Part shown: positions 1 through 8,406 of the stretch, piece by piece
Position numbering within the stretch: the stretch's first letter is position 1
Layout: each line of letters begins with the position of its first letter
From: Nostoc commune NIES-4072
Lineage (GTDB): Bacteria > Cyanobacteriota > Cyanobacteriia > Cyanobacteriales > Nostocaceae
Assembly: GCF_003113895.1 (NCBI RefSeq)
Contig: NZ_BDUD01000001.1
Location: 2,145,821-2,209,820 of the forward strand
DNA length: 64,000 bases
Direction of reading: 5' to 3'
Notes under the pieces: generated by a model
Told to the model about the DNA's origin: nothing
What the model saw: the letters and a program-made list of their open reading frames with translations, nothing else
Database searches by the model: none
Made by a program: the position numbers and the translations under genes

Positions 1-1019
1 CCAAGCTTACTTGTCGGCAAGCTATCGTTAAAGTTGAAAACAAATTTGTCAGAGCCGTCGCCACCAACTAAAACATCATCACCCTCACCACCAATCAGAA
101 CGTCATTACCCGAGCCGCCATGAAGTTTATCATTGCCTTCACCTCCAATTAGAGTATCATTCCCTTCACCGCCTTCGAGGATATCATTGCCTCTCCCTCC
201 ATCCAGTTTGTCATCCCCTAAGCTGGCATAAATTTTGTCTTCACTGTAAGTTCCTTTAAGATTATCTTTCAAAATGGTGCCATAAATAACATCTTTACCT
301 AAATTATTGATTAAACTATCTCCTACAAAAGTAATATTACTAGCATTCATTTCTACTAGTGTTATGTTGGTGTCATGCTCTAAGGTTTTTTTATAACTAC
401 CAAGAACTTTCCCTATAACAGAGTCCTCACCGTTATTTCGGTCAATATCAATAGTTTGCGGGCGACTCTTAATAGTAACATTACTACTTTTGCTATATTC
501 CAAATCAGCAATACGCTCAGAGGAAATTAACTTCCCTTGGATACCGAAATAATCTAATACCTTAGGTTTATTAGGATTTGTGGTATCTAGTGCTAAGAAA
601 CCAATTTTCCCCTTAGCCTCGTTATATTCAGTAGCATAATTTTCAATTTCTTTAGCTTTTAGTGCTAAGTCTGTCAAGAAATTGAAAGAAAAGGTTTTAT
701 GAGCAGCAACTTTAAAACTAGCAACCACTTGCATTTCACTACTGGCAGTTCCTGTAAAAGAACCATCTAATCCCATGCCAGTAACGTCACTAAAGAGCGA
801 AGAAAAAGTCGGGTCAGTGTTAAAAACAGCTGCGGCTTGAACTGTAGCAATAGCAACGCCACTTTCAACCAAGTTTTTTATCTGAGTGGTAGTCAAAGTT
901 CCTGAGGGCTTTTGACTATAGTTTGAGAAAGAAGCAGACCCTTTAGCGTTAGCAAAGTTAGGATTGGGATTAGGAATTTGATTTACAGTTGGCTTTAAAA
1001 AGAATGTCTGTGGCTGCAT
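1..1019 (-). CDS. RTX-type calcium-binding protein, C-terminus cut by window edge
   Basis: The reverse strand is open from ATG at 1019 to the window edge, giving about 339 residues with no stop. The first 230 residues ([14 protein letters not shown]...) have no motif I recognise. From about residue 265 there are tandem nonapeptides such as [20 protein letters not shown], the GGxGxDxUx pattern that forms calcium-bound parallel beta-rolls in RTX proteins. The segment [11 protein letters not shown] after the repeats is the usual step into a C-terminal RTX domain. There is no signal peptide, which fits type I secretion through a C-terminal signal lying outside the window. It lies upstream of the window edge in the same direction as two further RTX genes (1331-1936, 2252-3304). 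Function beyond a secreted calcium-binding protein cannot be stated. Confidence 0.85.
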   Translation of the reverse strand, partial: MQPQTFFLKPTVNQIPNPNPNFANAKGSASFSNYSQKPSGTLTTTQIKNLVESGVAIATVQAAAVFNTDPTFSSLFSDVTGMGLDGSFTGTASSEMQVVASFKVAAHKTFSFNFLTDLALKAKEIENYATEYNEAKGKIGFLALDTTNPNKPKVLDYFGIQGKLISSERIADLEYSKSSNVTIKSRPQTIDIDRNNGEDSVIGKVLGSYKKTLEHDTNITLVEMNASNITFVGDSLINNLGKDVIYGTILKDNLKGTYSEDKIYASLGDDKLDGGRGNDILEGGEGNDTLIGGEGNDKLHGGSGNDVLIGGEGDDVLVGGDGSDKFVFNFNDSLPTSKL

Positions 1020-1330
1020 AATATTTTCTGTTACTGTTAAGTACTGTGTCTACAAAGATGTATGAGTGTATGCATACCTATTTTGTGGAATTAGGCATAG
1101 CGATCGCACAATCTCATAATCTCAGGAGTCATGTCAATTATCCAGGGCGATCGCATCTAAATTATTCTTGGCCACAAACAAGGTATCGTTAATTTTATTC
1201 TCTGTTGATGATGAGTAACCGCTCAATAATCCGAGGTAAATTGCTCAGTCACAAGCCTCAAATAGCGTAAAATCGTTCTTGAACTGGTAGTTGCCTCGAT
1301 TTATTGAACGGATACGATCATGAGCCATAC
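1020..1330. other. Intergenic region with HIP1 sites, upstream of the partial RTX gene
   Basis: No gene is seen. Two GCGATCGC-type HIP1 sites lie near 1099 and 1148. The stretch around 1145-1215 (GGCGATCGCATC, then ACAAACAAGGTATCGTTAATTTT) is similar to 2015-2075 upstream of the next RTX gene, so flanking DNA was copied together with the RTX genes. Confidence 0.6.
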
Positions 1331-1936
1331 CTATGTAGTCAGGTCAACGTTTGCTACAATCGCAATTAGCTCATTACCGCCAGGGAGTTGGGCGAAAATT
1401 AAAGTATCAAGCTGAGTTATCACAGAGGCTGTTTGAAGTTTATAACTCACACTTGTACTAAGTCCCAACTGATCGATACCCTTCTCAAAGCCCAAAATAG
1501 TAGCAAAGTCATTGTCGCCAGCAGATATATAATAAGAGTTGTTCGCATCCCCAAGCACAAATAAATCTTTCACGCCATCGCCATTCGTATTTGTGATCTC
1601 GCCCTGATTGTCAACCGCACCGCCACCAACTAAGACGTCTCTCTCAAATGATGTTCCTCTACCAGGGGCAAATCCATTGAGAGTGTCACTACCAGCACCC
1701 CCTACGAGAAAATCCTCAAAGAATCCTTGAGGAGCATTTGGAGATCCGCTAGGGCCTCCAAGCAACAAATCATTACCATCGCCCCCAAATATTACGTCAC
1801 TACCCTGATCTCCATTGAGGGTGTCATTGCCACCATTGCCAAAAAGCAAATCGTTACCAAGACCTCCATTGATGCTATCGTTACCGCTACCCCCATTTAG
1901 GGTATCATCGCCGCTAGTTCCTTGTAAGGTTGCCAT
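1331..1936 (-). CDS. RTX (hemolysin-type) calcium-binding protein, short paralogue
   Basis: A 201-residue protein starting MATLQGTSGDDTLNGG. I chose the ATG at 1936 because GGAG lies 8 bases ahead (GGAGATAAAAAATATG); an upstream in-frame ATG at 1960 has no such site. Residues 8-60 hold about five GGxGNDxU nonapeptides. The rest is a conserved non-repeat domain ending FVLGDANNSYYISAGDNDFA...[11 protein letters not shown]...GNELIAIV, which recurs almost unchanged in the neighbour at 2252-3304. No signal peptide is present, as expected for type I export. It is a shortened paralogue with far fewer repeats than the neighbour. The secreted calcium-binding role is inferred from the family; the target is unknown. 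Confidence 0.85.
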   Translation of the reverse strand: MATLQGTSGDDTLNGGSGNDSINGGLGNDLLFGNGGNDTLNGDQGSDVIFGGDGNDLLLGGPSGSPNAPQGFFEDFLVGGAGSDTLNGFAPGRGTSFERDVLVGGGAVDNQGEITNTNGDGVKDLFVLGDANNSYYISAGDNDFATILGFEKGIDQLGLSTSVSYKLQTASVITQLDTLIFAQLPGGNELIAIVANVDLTT

Positions 1937-2251
1937 ATTTTTTATCTCCAAAAGTTGCAAATTTTACTATTACCTGCCCTACTTAAATATTATTTATATT
2001 CTTGGTTCAAGCAGGGCGATCGCATCCATACTACAATACACTACTCTTGACCACAAACAAGGTATTGTTAATTTTCTTCTCTATAGGAATCCGGTTTGAT
2101 TTGGAGAAAATATACGTAGGATGTGTTAGCGACAGCGTAACGCATCAAACTCGTGTTCATAGTGCGTTACGAACTCCGTTCTAACACACTCTACAATACT
2201 TAATTTCGTTCAAAAATCAAATAGTAATCCTCTATTGATGATGAGCTATAC
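1937..2251. repeat. Intergenic region with a palindromic interspersed repeat
   Basis: Positions 2116-2194 hold GTAGGATGTGTTAG...CTAACACACTCTAC with an inner pair GCGTAACGCA / TGCGTTACG. It is a nested inverted repeat of a kind common between cyanobacterial genes. A half copy (TAGGATGTGTTAG) is at about 25136. Positions 2015-2075 repeat sequence found upstream of the partial RTX gene. No gene is seen. Confidence 0.6.
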
Positions 2252-3304
2252 TTAGTTAATCAGGTTAACGCCTGCTACAATCGCAATTAGCTCATTACCG
2301 CCAGGAAGTTTGGCGAAAATTAAAGTATCAAGCTGAGTTATCTGAGAAGCTGTTTCAAGTTGATAAGTTACAGCTGGACTAAGTTGCAACTCATCAATAC
2401 CTTTCTCAAAGCCCAAAATAGTAGCATAGTCCTTGTCGCCAGCAGCTGTATAAAAAGCGCCTTTCGCATCCCCAAGCACAAAGAAATCTTTCACGCCATC
2501 GCCAGAAAAATTTGTGACGGTGCCGTTTCCGTCAACCGCACCGCCACCTATTAATTGATCTCTCTCAAATAATTCTACTGTCCCATCACCTTTTGATGTT
2601 CCTCCAGTAACGCCAAATCCATTCAGAGTGTCACTACCAGCACCGCCTACAAGATAGTCCTCAAAGAATCCTTGAGGAGCATCAGGAGAGCCGCTAAGGC
2701 TTCCAGTAAGACTATCATTACCATCGCCCCCAAATATTACATCACTACCCTGACCTCCATCGAGGGTGTCATTGCCAGCATCCCCAAAAACCAAGTCATC
2801 CCCTGCACTTCCGGAGAGATTATCATTTCCGAGTCCCCCATTTAGGGTGTCATTACCGAGACTTCCAAGGAGGGTATCATCGCCGCTATCCCCATTGAGC
2901 AAGTCATCACCAAGACTTCCACTCAGTTCATCATCACCGCTACCCCCATTCAGGGTGTCATTGCCGAGGTTGCCAAACAATCTGTCATTCCCATCTCCCC
3001 CATTCAGTAGGGAATTACCACTGATACCTGTAAATATCTTGTCATTACCACCTCCCCCAGTCAAAGTATCGTTGCCACCAAGACCAAAAATCGTGTAATC
3101 CTTGGTATTAGTGTTTCCTCCTGGGACACTTAATAGATCGTTGCCGCTAGTTCCTTGTAATAAAAGACTCCCACCTCCAGATGTATTGTTATTACGGTCT
3201 CTCCCGGTCAAGATATCGTTACTACGACTAAAAAGATTCGCGATTTTATCAGCATTATTATTGCCTCCTATATTGTTGCTGTCATTTATTTCTAGAGTTG
3301 CCAT
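2252..3304 (-). CDS. RTX (hemolysin-type) calcium-binding protein
   Basis: A 350-residue protein starting [14 protein letters not shown], with GAGG eight bases before the ATG. Residues 45-205 carry about 15 RTX nonapeptides ([17 protein letters not shown] and similar). Residues 210-350 form the same closing domain as in 1331-1936 ([18 protein letters not shown] at the end). No N-terminal signal sequence is present, and secretion by an HlyB/HlyD/TolC-type system is the family norm. The nearest adaptor and ABC exporter genes are at 8702-13453, but that exporter carries a C39 peptidase and so more probably serves the double-glycine peptides. The gene and its neighbour are a tandem duplication that includes flanking DNA. 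Confidence 0.87.
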   Translation of the reverse strand: MATLEINDSNNIGGNNNADKIANLFSRSNDILTGRDRNNNTSGGGSLLLQGTSGNDLLSVPGGNTNTKDYTIFGLGGNDTLTGGGGNDKIFTGISGNSLLNGGDGNDRLFGNLGNDTLNGGSGDDELSGSLGDDLLNGDSGDDTLLGSLGNDTLNGGLGNDNLSGSAGDDLVFGDAGNDTLDGGQGSDVIFGGDGNDSLTGSLSGSPDAPQGFFEDYLVGGAGSDTLNGFGVTGGTSKGDGTVELFERDQLIGGGAVDGNGTVTNFSGDGVKDFFVLGDAKGAFYTAAGDKDYATILGFEKGIDELQLSPAVTYQLETASQITQLDTLIFAKLPGGNELIAIVAGVNLIN

Positions 3305-3699
3305 ATTTTTTTACCTCGCAAATTCTTGGTTGAAGTTGCCAATGTGTAGTGGGTAATCATCCTAAGAAGATGTTTTAAAAGTATTTTGTTGTGATTTTAA
3401 ACACTTCTCGATCCCCCCTAATCGATGTCAGTCGGTCATGGGGAGCCACTCCGTTGTCTTGAAGGAAGTGGCGTGAAAACCCCCTTTTCCCGCACTGGCT
3501 CACCCTTTTAAAAGGGAAACCGGAATCAAAGTTCCCTTTAAAAAGAGGGATTTATAAGGATCTAAAACGTTTTGATAGCAACAATAGGACTTTTAAAACA
3601 TCCTCTCAGCTATTTTGGAGGGTTAGGTTCATTGCTAAATCATTGTCTTCCCCAAAAATATTTGTCAAAACTGTCCTAAAAATAGGCTAAATTAGCCCC
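3305..3699. other. Intergenic region with an inverted-repeat block
   Basis: No gene is seen. Around 3478-3565 there is an imperfect palindromic block with AAAAGGGAAACC and GTTCCCTTTAAAAAGAGGG arms, of the type dispersed in Nostoc-like genomes. The phrase GGATGATTACCC / CATCCTAAGAAG near 3350 may belong to the 5' region of the RTX gene. No clear terminator for the RTX gene is placed here. Confidence 0.4.
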
Positions 3700-4134
3700 T
3701 CACATGAAACTATCACCTATCGAATTGAAGCCTGTAAATCCGAAATTGCTTAACAGGTTATTATTTGTTTGTATCCCGCTCACATCACCGAAAGATGGAT
3801 TCAAATCAGCGATGACATTACTACGCCCAGAAGCAGAATTTGTTGTTGTACCTAGAGATAACCTGGGATTAGTACCTCTGGTAAGTGTATCAGTGCCTAA
3901 ATTGCTGACGAAAGTACCGTTATTTTGACCTCCTAATAGCAAATCGTTCGTGTTATCTCTAGTGTAGGAATTCGTAGCTAGCACACTAATTCTATTGGAT
4001 GTTGCTCTGGGTACGAAAACTTCTTCACTCCTGTTAATGGTTAAACCTGTAGGGGAAGAAATGCTGACGTTGACGCTGCCGCCGGCACCACTCATATTGA
4101 CATAGGACAGACCTGTTAAAAAAATTCTGCTCAT
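3700..4134 (-). CDS. Unknown small protein with a degenerate RTX-like motif
   Basis: A 144-residue protein starting MSRIFLTGLSYVNMSGAGG. The ATG at 4134 is favoured because AGAGGAAATCTAATG gives a good ribosome site; the longer reading from 4185 has none. The composition is rich in Asn, Ser, Thr and Gly. The piece NDLLLGGQNNGTFVSNLGTDTL recalls decayed RTX nonapeptides, but no intact GGxGxD is present. No signal peptide or membrane segment is evident. It is transcribed in the same direction as the RTX genes to its left. I do not recognise the family. It could be a secreted companion or a relic of an RTX gene. Confidence 0.55.
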   Translation of the reverse strand: MSRIFLTGLSYVNMSGAGGSVNVSISSPTGLTINRSEEVFVPRATSNRISVLATNSYTRDNTNDLLLGGQNNGTFVSNLGTDTLTRGTNPRLSLGTTTNSASGRSNVIADLNPSFGDVSGIQTNNNLLSNFGFTGFNSIGDSFM

Positions 4135-5149
4135 TAGATTTCCTCTTGAACTTGCTAGATACTTGCTAGATATAATATATACCAACTTGACGAGAGAGGA
4201 GAAAGGAGCAGAAAACAGTGGAAAAGATGGTGTAATTCGCCTACCAAGAGGGTTTCAGGGCAAATAAATTTATTGAGGTTAAGTAAGTAGGCACAATTAA
4301 ACCGAACTGTGTAAATTTATGTAAAGCACCAGAAACGCTTTGAATATCAGCTTTTAAGCGATTTACATTTCTTAATTGTAGTTGTATTTTTTAGCGCCCA
4401 CTTACTTAATGTTAAATATTTATTTCAAGATGCATTACGACAGGAAATAATACGTCCAAGTTTCAGCAGACATATAAATTTATTTATGGCGTTCTCTCCT
4501 AAGCTTTGTGCCCCCTGTCCCCTTTCCTATTCTTTGACAGATAGTTATGATACTAAAGCTCAAGTATGAGTAAGCCACAAACTGAAAACGAACGTAATAG
4601 TAGGGGTTTGCGCCCTTACGAATCAGGAAGCAAACACCATTAGTAATAGAACGATAAGCTTGATGGTATGGGTAATGCTTACCGCTTGAAGGTAACTATG
4701 GGTATCGTCTCTTATGCTGAAGTTAACGTTGTTTTGTGAGTTTTGTGATATCCCTGGCTTTAGCTGAAATGTCCAGATGGTAAGACTTCTAAAAATGTTT
4801 TGGTTTACCAAGCATGGTACTTGTTTAGATGCTGAACTTTGGAGGCGCTACCCTAGCATTACTCGACTTGACAAGAGACTTCTTACATTAACAAACAGAT
4901 ATCACCTTGCACAAAGAAGTAAGTCTTGCAAGTGTCTAATTAACTGTGTTAACATTGAGTCTAATTTAGAAAATTGCTGAAAACTATCTTGGTTTATAGT
5001 TTTCAGCAATCTTTGAACATCCAACAGTAGGTTGAGTAGAGTACAAGATAACCCAACAAAACAATTGCTATGGAGTGTTGGTTTTTTCACTCACTCTAAC
5101 CTGCTTTTGTTTTTTGGCTTCAGCTTAACTAATCCAGTTGGATCAATTA
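4135..5149. other. Long gene-poor stretch
   Basis: Only short chance reading frames lie here (for example 4777-4980), without ribosome sites or recognisable motifs. The one clear structure is the strong hairpin at 4973-5010, listed separately. The DNA is AT-rich. Positions 4494-4530 contain a C-rich run (CCCCCTGTCCCCTTTCC) like the short repeats common in these genomes. Confidence 0.5.
4973..5010 (-). terminator. Hairpin, likely transcription terminator of the peptide genes
   Basis: ATTGCTGAAAACTAT and its perfect reverse complement ATAGTTTTCAGCAAT form a 15-bp stem with an 8-base loop. On the minus strand the stem is followed by TTTTCTAAATT. It lies 140 bases past the stop of the last double-glycine peptide gene. 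No plus-strand gene ends here, so a minus-strand terminator is the simplest reading. Confidence 0.6.
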
Positions 5150-5446
5150 TTAGCGAACGGTAGCAGCAATAGCGTTAACGAAAGTCTCAGAGCGATCGTC
5201 TTCAACTTGAACACCACCAATAACGCTGCTGAAGGTTCTGTTTCCGGTAGCATCAGCGCTAACAACTAATTCAGCAGTGTTGCCTTGGATACCAGCCAAG
5301 TTAGTGTTAACTGTCTTGGTGAAGCTTTCATTAACAACAGCTCTAACTGTCTTGTCTGCTGTGTAGACGTTGGCGATGTTAGTACCACGACCACCAAGAA
5401 TTTCTTCAGAGGTATTTTCCAAGTAGTTTAGATCAGAAATAATCAT
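5150..5446 (-). CDS. Double-glycine leader peptide (bacteriocin-like precursor), copy 1
   Basis: A 98-residue protein. The start MIISDLNYLENTSEEILGG is set by AGGAG ahead of the ATG at 5446 and by the two sister genes, which begin alike. Residues 1-19 look like a short double-glycine leader (acidic and hydrophobic, ending ILGG before RGTN), the cleavage signal for C39-peptidase ABC exporters. The core of about 79 residues is rich in Ala, Val, Thr and Asn, contains no Cys, and ends FVNAIAATVR. It is about 90 percent identical to copy 2 (5523-5816), only 76 bases upstream. The exporter, adaptor and isomerase lie in the same direction at 7491-13453. An antimicrobial or signalling role is inferred from this context only. 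Confidence 0.8.
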   Translation of the reverse strand: MIISDLNYLENTSEEILGGRGTNIANVYTADKTVRAVVNESFTKTVNTNLAGIQGNTAELVVSADATGNRTFSSVIGGVQVEDDRSETFVNAIAATVR

Positions 5447-5522
5447 TTGAGTTTCTCCTGAAAAGTTTAGTTTTTGGGCGGAATCATTTGACGTTACAAA
5501 GTTGTCTTTGTTAACCAGATAA

Positions 5523-5816
5523 TTAGACGGTAGCAGCAATAGCGTTAACGAAAGTCTCAGAGCGATTGTCTTCAACTTGAACACCACCAATAACGCTGCT
5601 GAAGGTTCTGTTTCCGGTAGCATCAGCGCTAACAACTAATTCAGCAGTGTTGCCTTGGATACCATTCAAGTTAGTGGTAACTGTCTTGGTGAAGCTTTCG
5701 TTAACAACAGCTGTAACTCTCTTGTCTGCTGTGTAGACGTTGGCGATGTTAGTACCACGACCACCAAGAATTTCTTCAGAGGTATTTTCCAAGTAGTTTA
5801 GATCAGAAATAATCAT
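5523..5816 (-). CDS. Double-glycine leader peptide (bacteriocin-like precursor), copy 2
   Basis: A 97-residue protein beginning MIISDLNYLENTSEEILGG and preceded by AGGAGAAACTCAAATG. It has the same leader and core as copy 1, with changes clustered in the middle (TADKRVTAVV against TADKTVRAVV; NLNGIQ against NLAGIQ). The 5' untranslated segments of copies 1 and 2 are also alike (AACAAAGACAACTTTGT in both), so the whole unit including leader RNA was duplicated. A promoter-like pair lies at 5892-5921. Copy 1 probably shares this transcript because only 76 bases separate the two genes. As in the sister genes, no modification enzyme is adjacent and no Cys is present, so an unmodified secreted peptide is likely. 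Confidence 0.82.
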   Translation of the reverse strand: MIISDLNYLENTSEEILGGRGTNIANVYTADKRVTAVVNESFTKTVTTNLNGIQGNTAELVVSADATGNRTFSSVIGGVQVEDNRSETFVNAIAATV

Positions 5817-5891
5817 TTGAGTTTCTCCTGAGATTTGTAAGTTATTTGCGGAATCTTTGGCGTGACAAAGTTGTCTTTGTTAGCCACATAA

Positions 5892-5921
5892 TTACTATAA
5901 AACATTTATCAAAAAAGTCAA
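5892..5921 (-). promoter_or_regulatory. Putative sigma70-type promoter of peptide copies 2 and 1
   Basis: On the minus strand TTGACT (5916-5921) is followed after 18 bases by TAGTAA (5892-5897), or after 17 by ATAGTA. It sits about 75 bases before the copy-2 start codon. The same -35 word and a matching -10 lie at the equivalent place before copy 3. Confidence 0.5.
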
Positions 5922-6235
5922 TACTAAAATTGAAGAATTTTCCATTAAAAAAACTAATATTTGAAAAGCTTGCAACGACTATATATAGGCATTAATAATA
6001 CCTAAAAAAAAGGCATGTTAAAGCTAGGCAGTAATTTAATTTATTACTGCCCTACAATGCTTGTAGCGATTTAAAGTAATTTTATAATTTCGCTAAAATA
6101 GCATTTTTCGGATCTATTTACAAAGATAGAAAAAACGAAAACATATTAAATTTTTAAGAAAACAATACGCTAGAGAAATCTACCTTAATCAGATCAGATA
6201 GTCAGCTAAAAACATTTGAAATTTAATAATCTATT

Positions 6236-6600
6236 AAGCCTTACTAAATATATCTAGGAATTTAGCCTGCGATCGCACATTTGCATCTGAACCTATCTAA
6301 GTCAATGCTGATGCATTTGCATCTATAGGACTCATATCTGATTTCTGAACAATATTCTCAGATAAAACCCTGATAAAACGGGCTTTTCAGTCTCAGTATT
6401 TTTTCAAAAATCAAATCGGAGTCCTGTATGTTAAAAAAACTGACTTTGATAAAGTATTTTAGCCTTAACCCAAGCGTACTGTTATCTGAGTAACTGTTTT
6501 CATAGCCTTCATTTGTTGCTTTAACCAATCAGAAAATCATTTTCTAATGGTTTTTTGACCCAACTGCTCATTGTAGTTGGGGTTCAATGATTTCTTTCAG
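6236..6600 (-). pseudogene. Decayed 3' fragment of a duplicated PPIase gene
   Basis: Two blocks match the 3' end of the intact isomerase gene at 7491-8288. Positions 6485-6600 correspond to about 7560-7675 (shared TTTGTTGCTTTAACCAAT, and GTTGGGGTTCAATGATTTCTT against ATTGGGGTTGAATAATTTCTT). Positions 6236-6300 correspond to 7496-7560 (shared CCTGCGATCGCAC, TTTGCATC). In the isomerase frame the fragment begins EIIEPQLQ, then meets TGA and a frameshift. About 180 bases, including a MITE-like element, separate the two blocks. It cannot encode protein and marks an old tandem duplication of isomerase end plus peptide gene. Confidence 0.7.
6325..6427. mobile_element. MITE-like element inside the PPIase relic
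   Basis: The left end ATAGGACTCATATCTGATTT and the reverse complement of the right end, ACAGGACTCCGATTTGATTT, agree at about 20 of 25 positions when extended to TGAA. The element is about 103 bp long, has no reading frame and is flanked by TA on both sides. It sits exactly where similarity to the intact isomerase gene is interrupted. Confidence 0.5.
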
Positions 6601-6755
6601 CGAAAAAGCGAAAGATAAGTCTTAATAGGAAACACAAAATGATTTTAAACTTTAACTGTGAGTCTGAAGCTCACTCAAAAAAAAGATGTTTTTCAAAACG
6701 CGTAGCAGAAGAATTGCAGTGTCCAAGTTTTCAATCCCACGTTTAAAAATGTGGG

Positions 6756-7091
6756 TTAGTGAGTCCTCATCCCTCCTCCCGGTTGGTTGGTAGGATTCTG
6801 AATGGTAGCAGAAATAGCATTAACGAAAGTTTCAGAGCGATTCTCTTCGGTTTGTACACCACCAATGACGCTGGAGAAGGTATTATCGCCAGTAGCATCA
6901 GCGCTAACAACTAATTCAGCAACATTTCCTGTTAAACCACCCAAGTTAGTAGTAATTGTCTTGGTGAAGGTTTCATTAACATCAGCTGTAACTGCCTTGG
7001 TTGCAGCGTAGAAGTTGGCAATGTTAGTACCACGACCACCAAAAATTCCCTCCAAGAATTTTTCCAAGTAGTTGAGATCACAAATAATCAT
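6756..7091 (-). CDS. Double-glycine leader peptide (bacteriocin-like precursor), copy 3
   Basis: A 111-residue protein starting MIICDLNYLEKFLEGIFGG after AGGAGAAACTCAA. The leader is diverged but keeps MII-DLNYLE and the GG before RGTN. The core keeps ELVVSADATG, FSSVIGGVQ and RSETFVNAI, as in copies 1 and 2. It then adds a C-terminal tail NPTNQPGGGMRTH that the others lack. The only Cys is in the leader (residue 4). It has its own promoter-like site (7164-7192) and sits behind a strong terminator (7238-7266), so it is probably transcribed apart from the isomerase and exporter genes upstream. It is presumably cut after the GG and exported by the C39 transporter at 10376-13453. Confidence 0.8.
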   Translation of the reverse strand: MIICDLNYLEKFLEGIFGGRGTNIANFYAATKAVTADVNETFTKTITTNLGGLTGNVAELVVSADATGDNTFSSVIGGVQTEENRSETFVNAISATIQNPTNQPGGGMRTH

Positions 7092-7163
7092 TTGAGTTTC
7101 TCCTGAAAAGTGCAACTTTTTTAGGAATACTTTGTTTTAACCAGTCTGTTACTGGTTATACAA

Positions 7164-7192
7164 ATACTACAATTCTTTCATGGAAAAGTCAA
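7164..7192 (-). promoter_or_regulatory. Putative sigma70-type promoter of peptide copy 3
   Basis: On the minus strand TTGACT (7187-7192), 17 bases, then TAGTAT (7164-7169). It lies about 75 bases ahead of the start codon. The same arrangement is conserved before copy 2 in otherwise drifted DNA. Confidence 0.55.
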
Positions 7193-7237
7193 TTTGTTTT
7201 GATGAGTTTGTAATTTAAAAAACTAATGTATTTAAGT

Positions 7238-7266
7238 ATAAAAAAAGCTCATATATAGTATGAGCT
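7238..7266 (-). terminator. Rho-independent terminator between PPIase and peptide copy 3
   Basis: On the minus strand AGCTCATA, a 5-base loop, TATGAGCT and then TTTTTT. It has an 8-bp stem with a proper T run and lies about 225 bases past the isomerase stop codon, ahead of the promoter of copy 3. Confidence 0.7.
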
Positions 7267-7490
7267 AATTTAAAAAAGGCAAAATAATTTTAGGCAATAA
7301 TAACTTTAGTTACTGCCTAGCAAGACTTACGAATATTAAACTTATTTTTTAAACAATAAGTTGGTAATTTGTGGATATATTCACAAAATACTAAAAAGAA
7401 GAAATTATTAAATTTTAAACAAATATACTAGCATCGGTAAAATGTTTAAAGCTTAAAAATATCTACCTTTAACCAGATAAATTTAATAGC

Positions 7491-8288
7491 CTATTTAGTT
7501 TTAGTAAAGGACGTATCTAGCAATTCCTCCTGCGATCGCACGTTTGCATCCGAGTCTATCTGAGTGACAATTTTCATAGCGTTAATTTGTTGCTTTAACC
7601 AATGAGAAAATGACTCTGTAATGATTTTTTGGCGCAATTGTTCATCTAATTGGGGTTGAATAATTTCTTCTACCCAAATTAAATGCACCCCTTTGGGAGT
7701 CGTAATCGGTTTGAGAGCATTTGGTGGTGCAGCAGCAAATACAGCTGCTGCAATCTCTGGACGAAAATCTTTGCGGTATCGAAGTCCTTGATATCCATAA
7801 GCACGGCGGAGTTCTGGTTCTGGAATATATAAACGAGCAATTTCAGGAAAATTGATTTCGCCTTCTTCTAGGGCATAAAAAAGCTCTAAAGCCAAGTCTC
7901 GATCCTCGAAGACAACTTCGTAGGTAACGGCGGCGACATAATCTAGTTGGTGTTCATAAAAGTGCTTTTCGAGTTGATCAGAAAATAGATGATTTGCCAA
8001 CTTCCGCGAAAGGATTTTGTTGTAGGCTAATTCTTCAAACTCATTCACAGACAGGTGATGTTTTTCTAGCCATGTCCAGGTGTCTTTAGCTTTGACAAGC
8101 TTCTTAGCAAACCTTAAGGCATCTCCTTCTTGCTGTAGTTCTTCTGGTGTGACTGTAATTCTTAGCTCTTGAGCTGCTTTGGTAATAATGCTTTGGGAAG
8201 CGATCGCCTCCACTACATCAGGTATCTGGCAGGAAAGTTTGAGGCTGTGAATGATATCTGAGGTTGAAATAGTGAAATTTTCCGACAT
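7491..8288 (-). CDS. Parvulin/SurA-like peptidylprolyl isomerase
   Basis: A 265-residue protein. Residues 1-110 form a helical SurA-like N-terminal part (EELAYNKILSRKLANHLF). Residues 115-220 resemble a rotamase (parvulin) domain: FYALEEGEINFPEIARLY, GYQGLRYRKDFRPEIAAAVF and PKGVHLIWVEEI match the usual F..lA..ys and G..G......p....a.f motifs. No signal peptide is seen, so it probably acts in the cytoplasm or beside the exporter. In cyanobacterial bacteriocin loci such proteins sit next to the HlyD adaptor and C39 ABC exporter, as here, and a chaperone role for the exported peptides is inferred. Its 3' end is duplicated as a relic at 6236-6600. Confidence 0.75.
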   Translation of the reverse strand: MSENFTISTSDIIHSLKLSCQIPDVVEAIASQSIITKAAQELRITVTPEELQQEGDALRFAKKLVKAKDTWTWLEKHHLSVNEFEELAYNKILSRKLANHLFSDQLEKHFYEHQLDYVAAVTYEVVFEDRDLALELFYALEEGEINFPEIARLYIPEPELRRAYGYQGLRYRKDFRPEIAAAVFAAAPPNALKPITTPKGVHLIWVEEIIQPQLDEQLRQKIITESFSHWLKQQINAMKIVTQIDSDANVRSQEELLDTSFTKTK

Positions 8289-8406
8289 GATACAGATTCC
8301 TTCATAGAGTATTCTTTATCTCAAACATAGATAGGATGGAGTTTTGATGCTTAACTTATTTATTATTCAAACCCGATTTTGAAGCGGGGTCTAGGTCACA
8401 ATGGTT

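Larger units (their letters stand above)
5817..6755. other. Duplicated intergenic unit between peptide genes
   Basis: No intact gene is present. From 5880 to about 6300 the DNA parallels 7140-7560: the promoter words, a hairpin near 6025-6058 (GGCAGTAAT...ATTACTGCC), AT-rich filler, then the end of the isomerase gene. It also holds a decayed isomerase fragment (6236-6600), a small inverted-repeat element (6325-6427) and a short hairpin (CCCACGTT/AATGTGGG, 6735-6754) directly behind the copy-3 stop codon. Confidence 0.6.
7092..7490. other. Regulatory intergenic region before peptide copy 3
   Basis: No gene is present. It contains a promoter (7164-7192), a rho-independent terminator (7238-7266) and a second hairpin at about 7284-7318 (TAGGCAATAATAAC...GTTACTGCCTA). 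The second hairpin is conserved in position with the hairpin near 6025-6058 in the duplicated copy. Confidence 0.6.

Noticed and set aside
1815..3356. Several plus-strand open frames over the RTX genes
   Set aside because: They are shadows of the periodic RTX coding sequence: Ser/Pro/Leu-rich translations without ribosome sites or motifs.
4777..4980. 67-codon plus-strand frame
   Set aside because: No ribosome site, no motif, and its end lies in the terminator hairpin.
5447..5635. Longer N-terminus of peptide copy 1
   Set aside because: It translates the 5' leader and the end of copy 2. The MIISDLNYLE start with AGGAG is shared by all copies.
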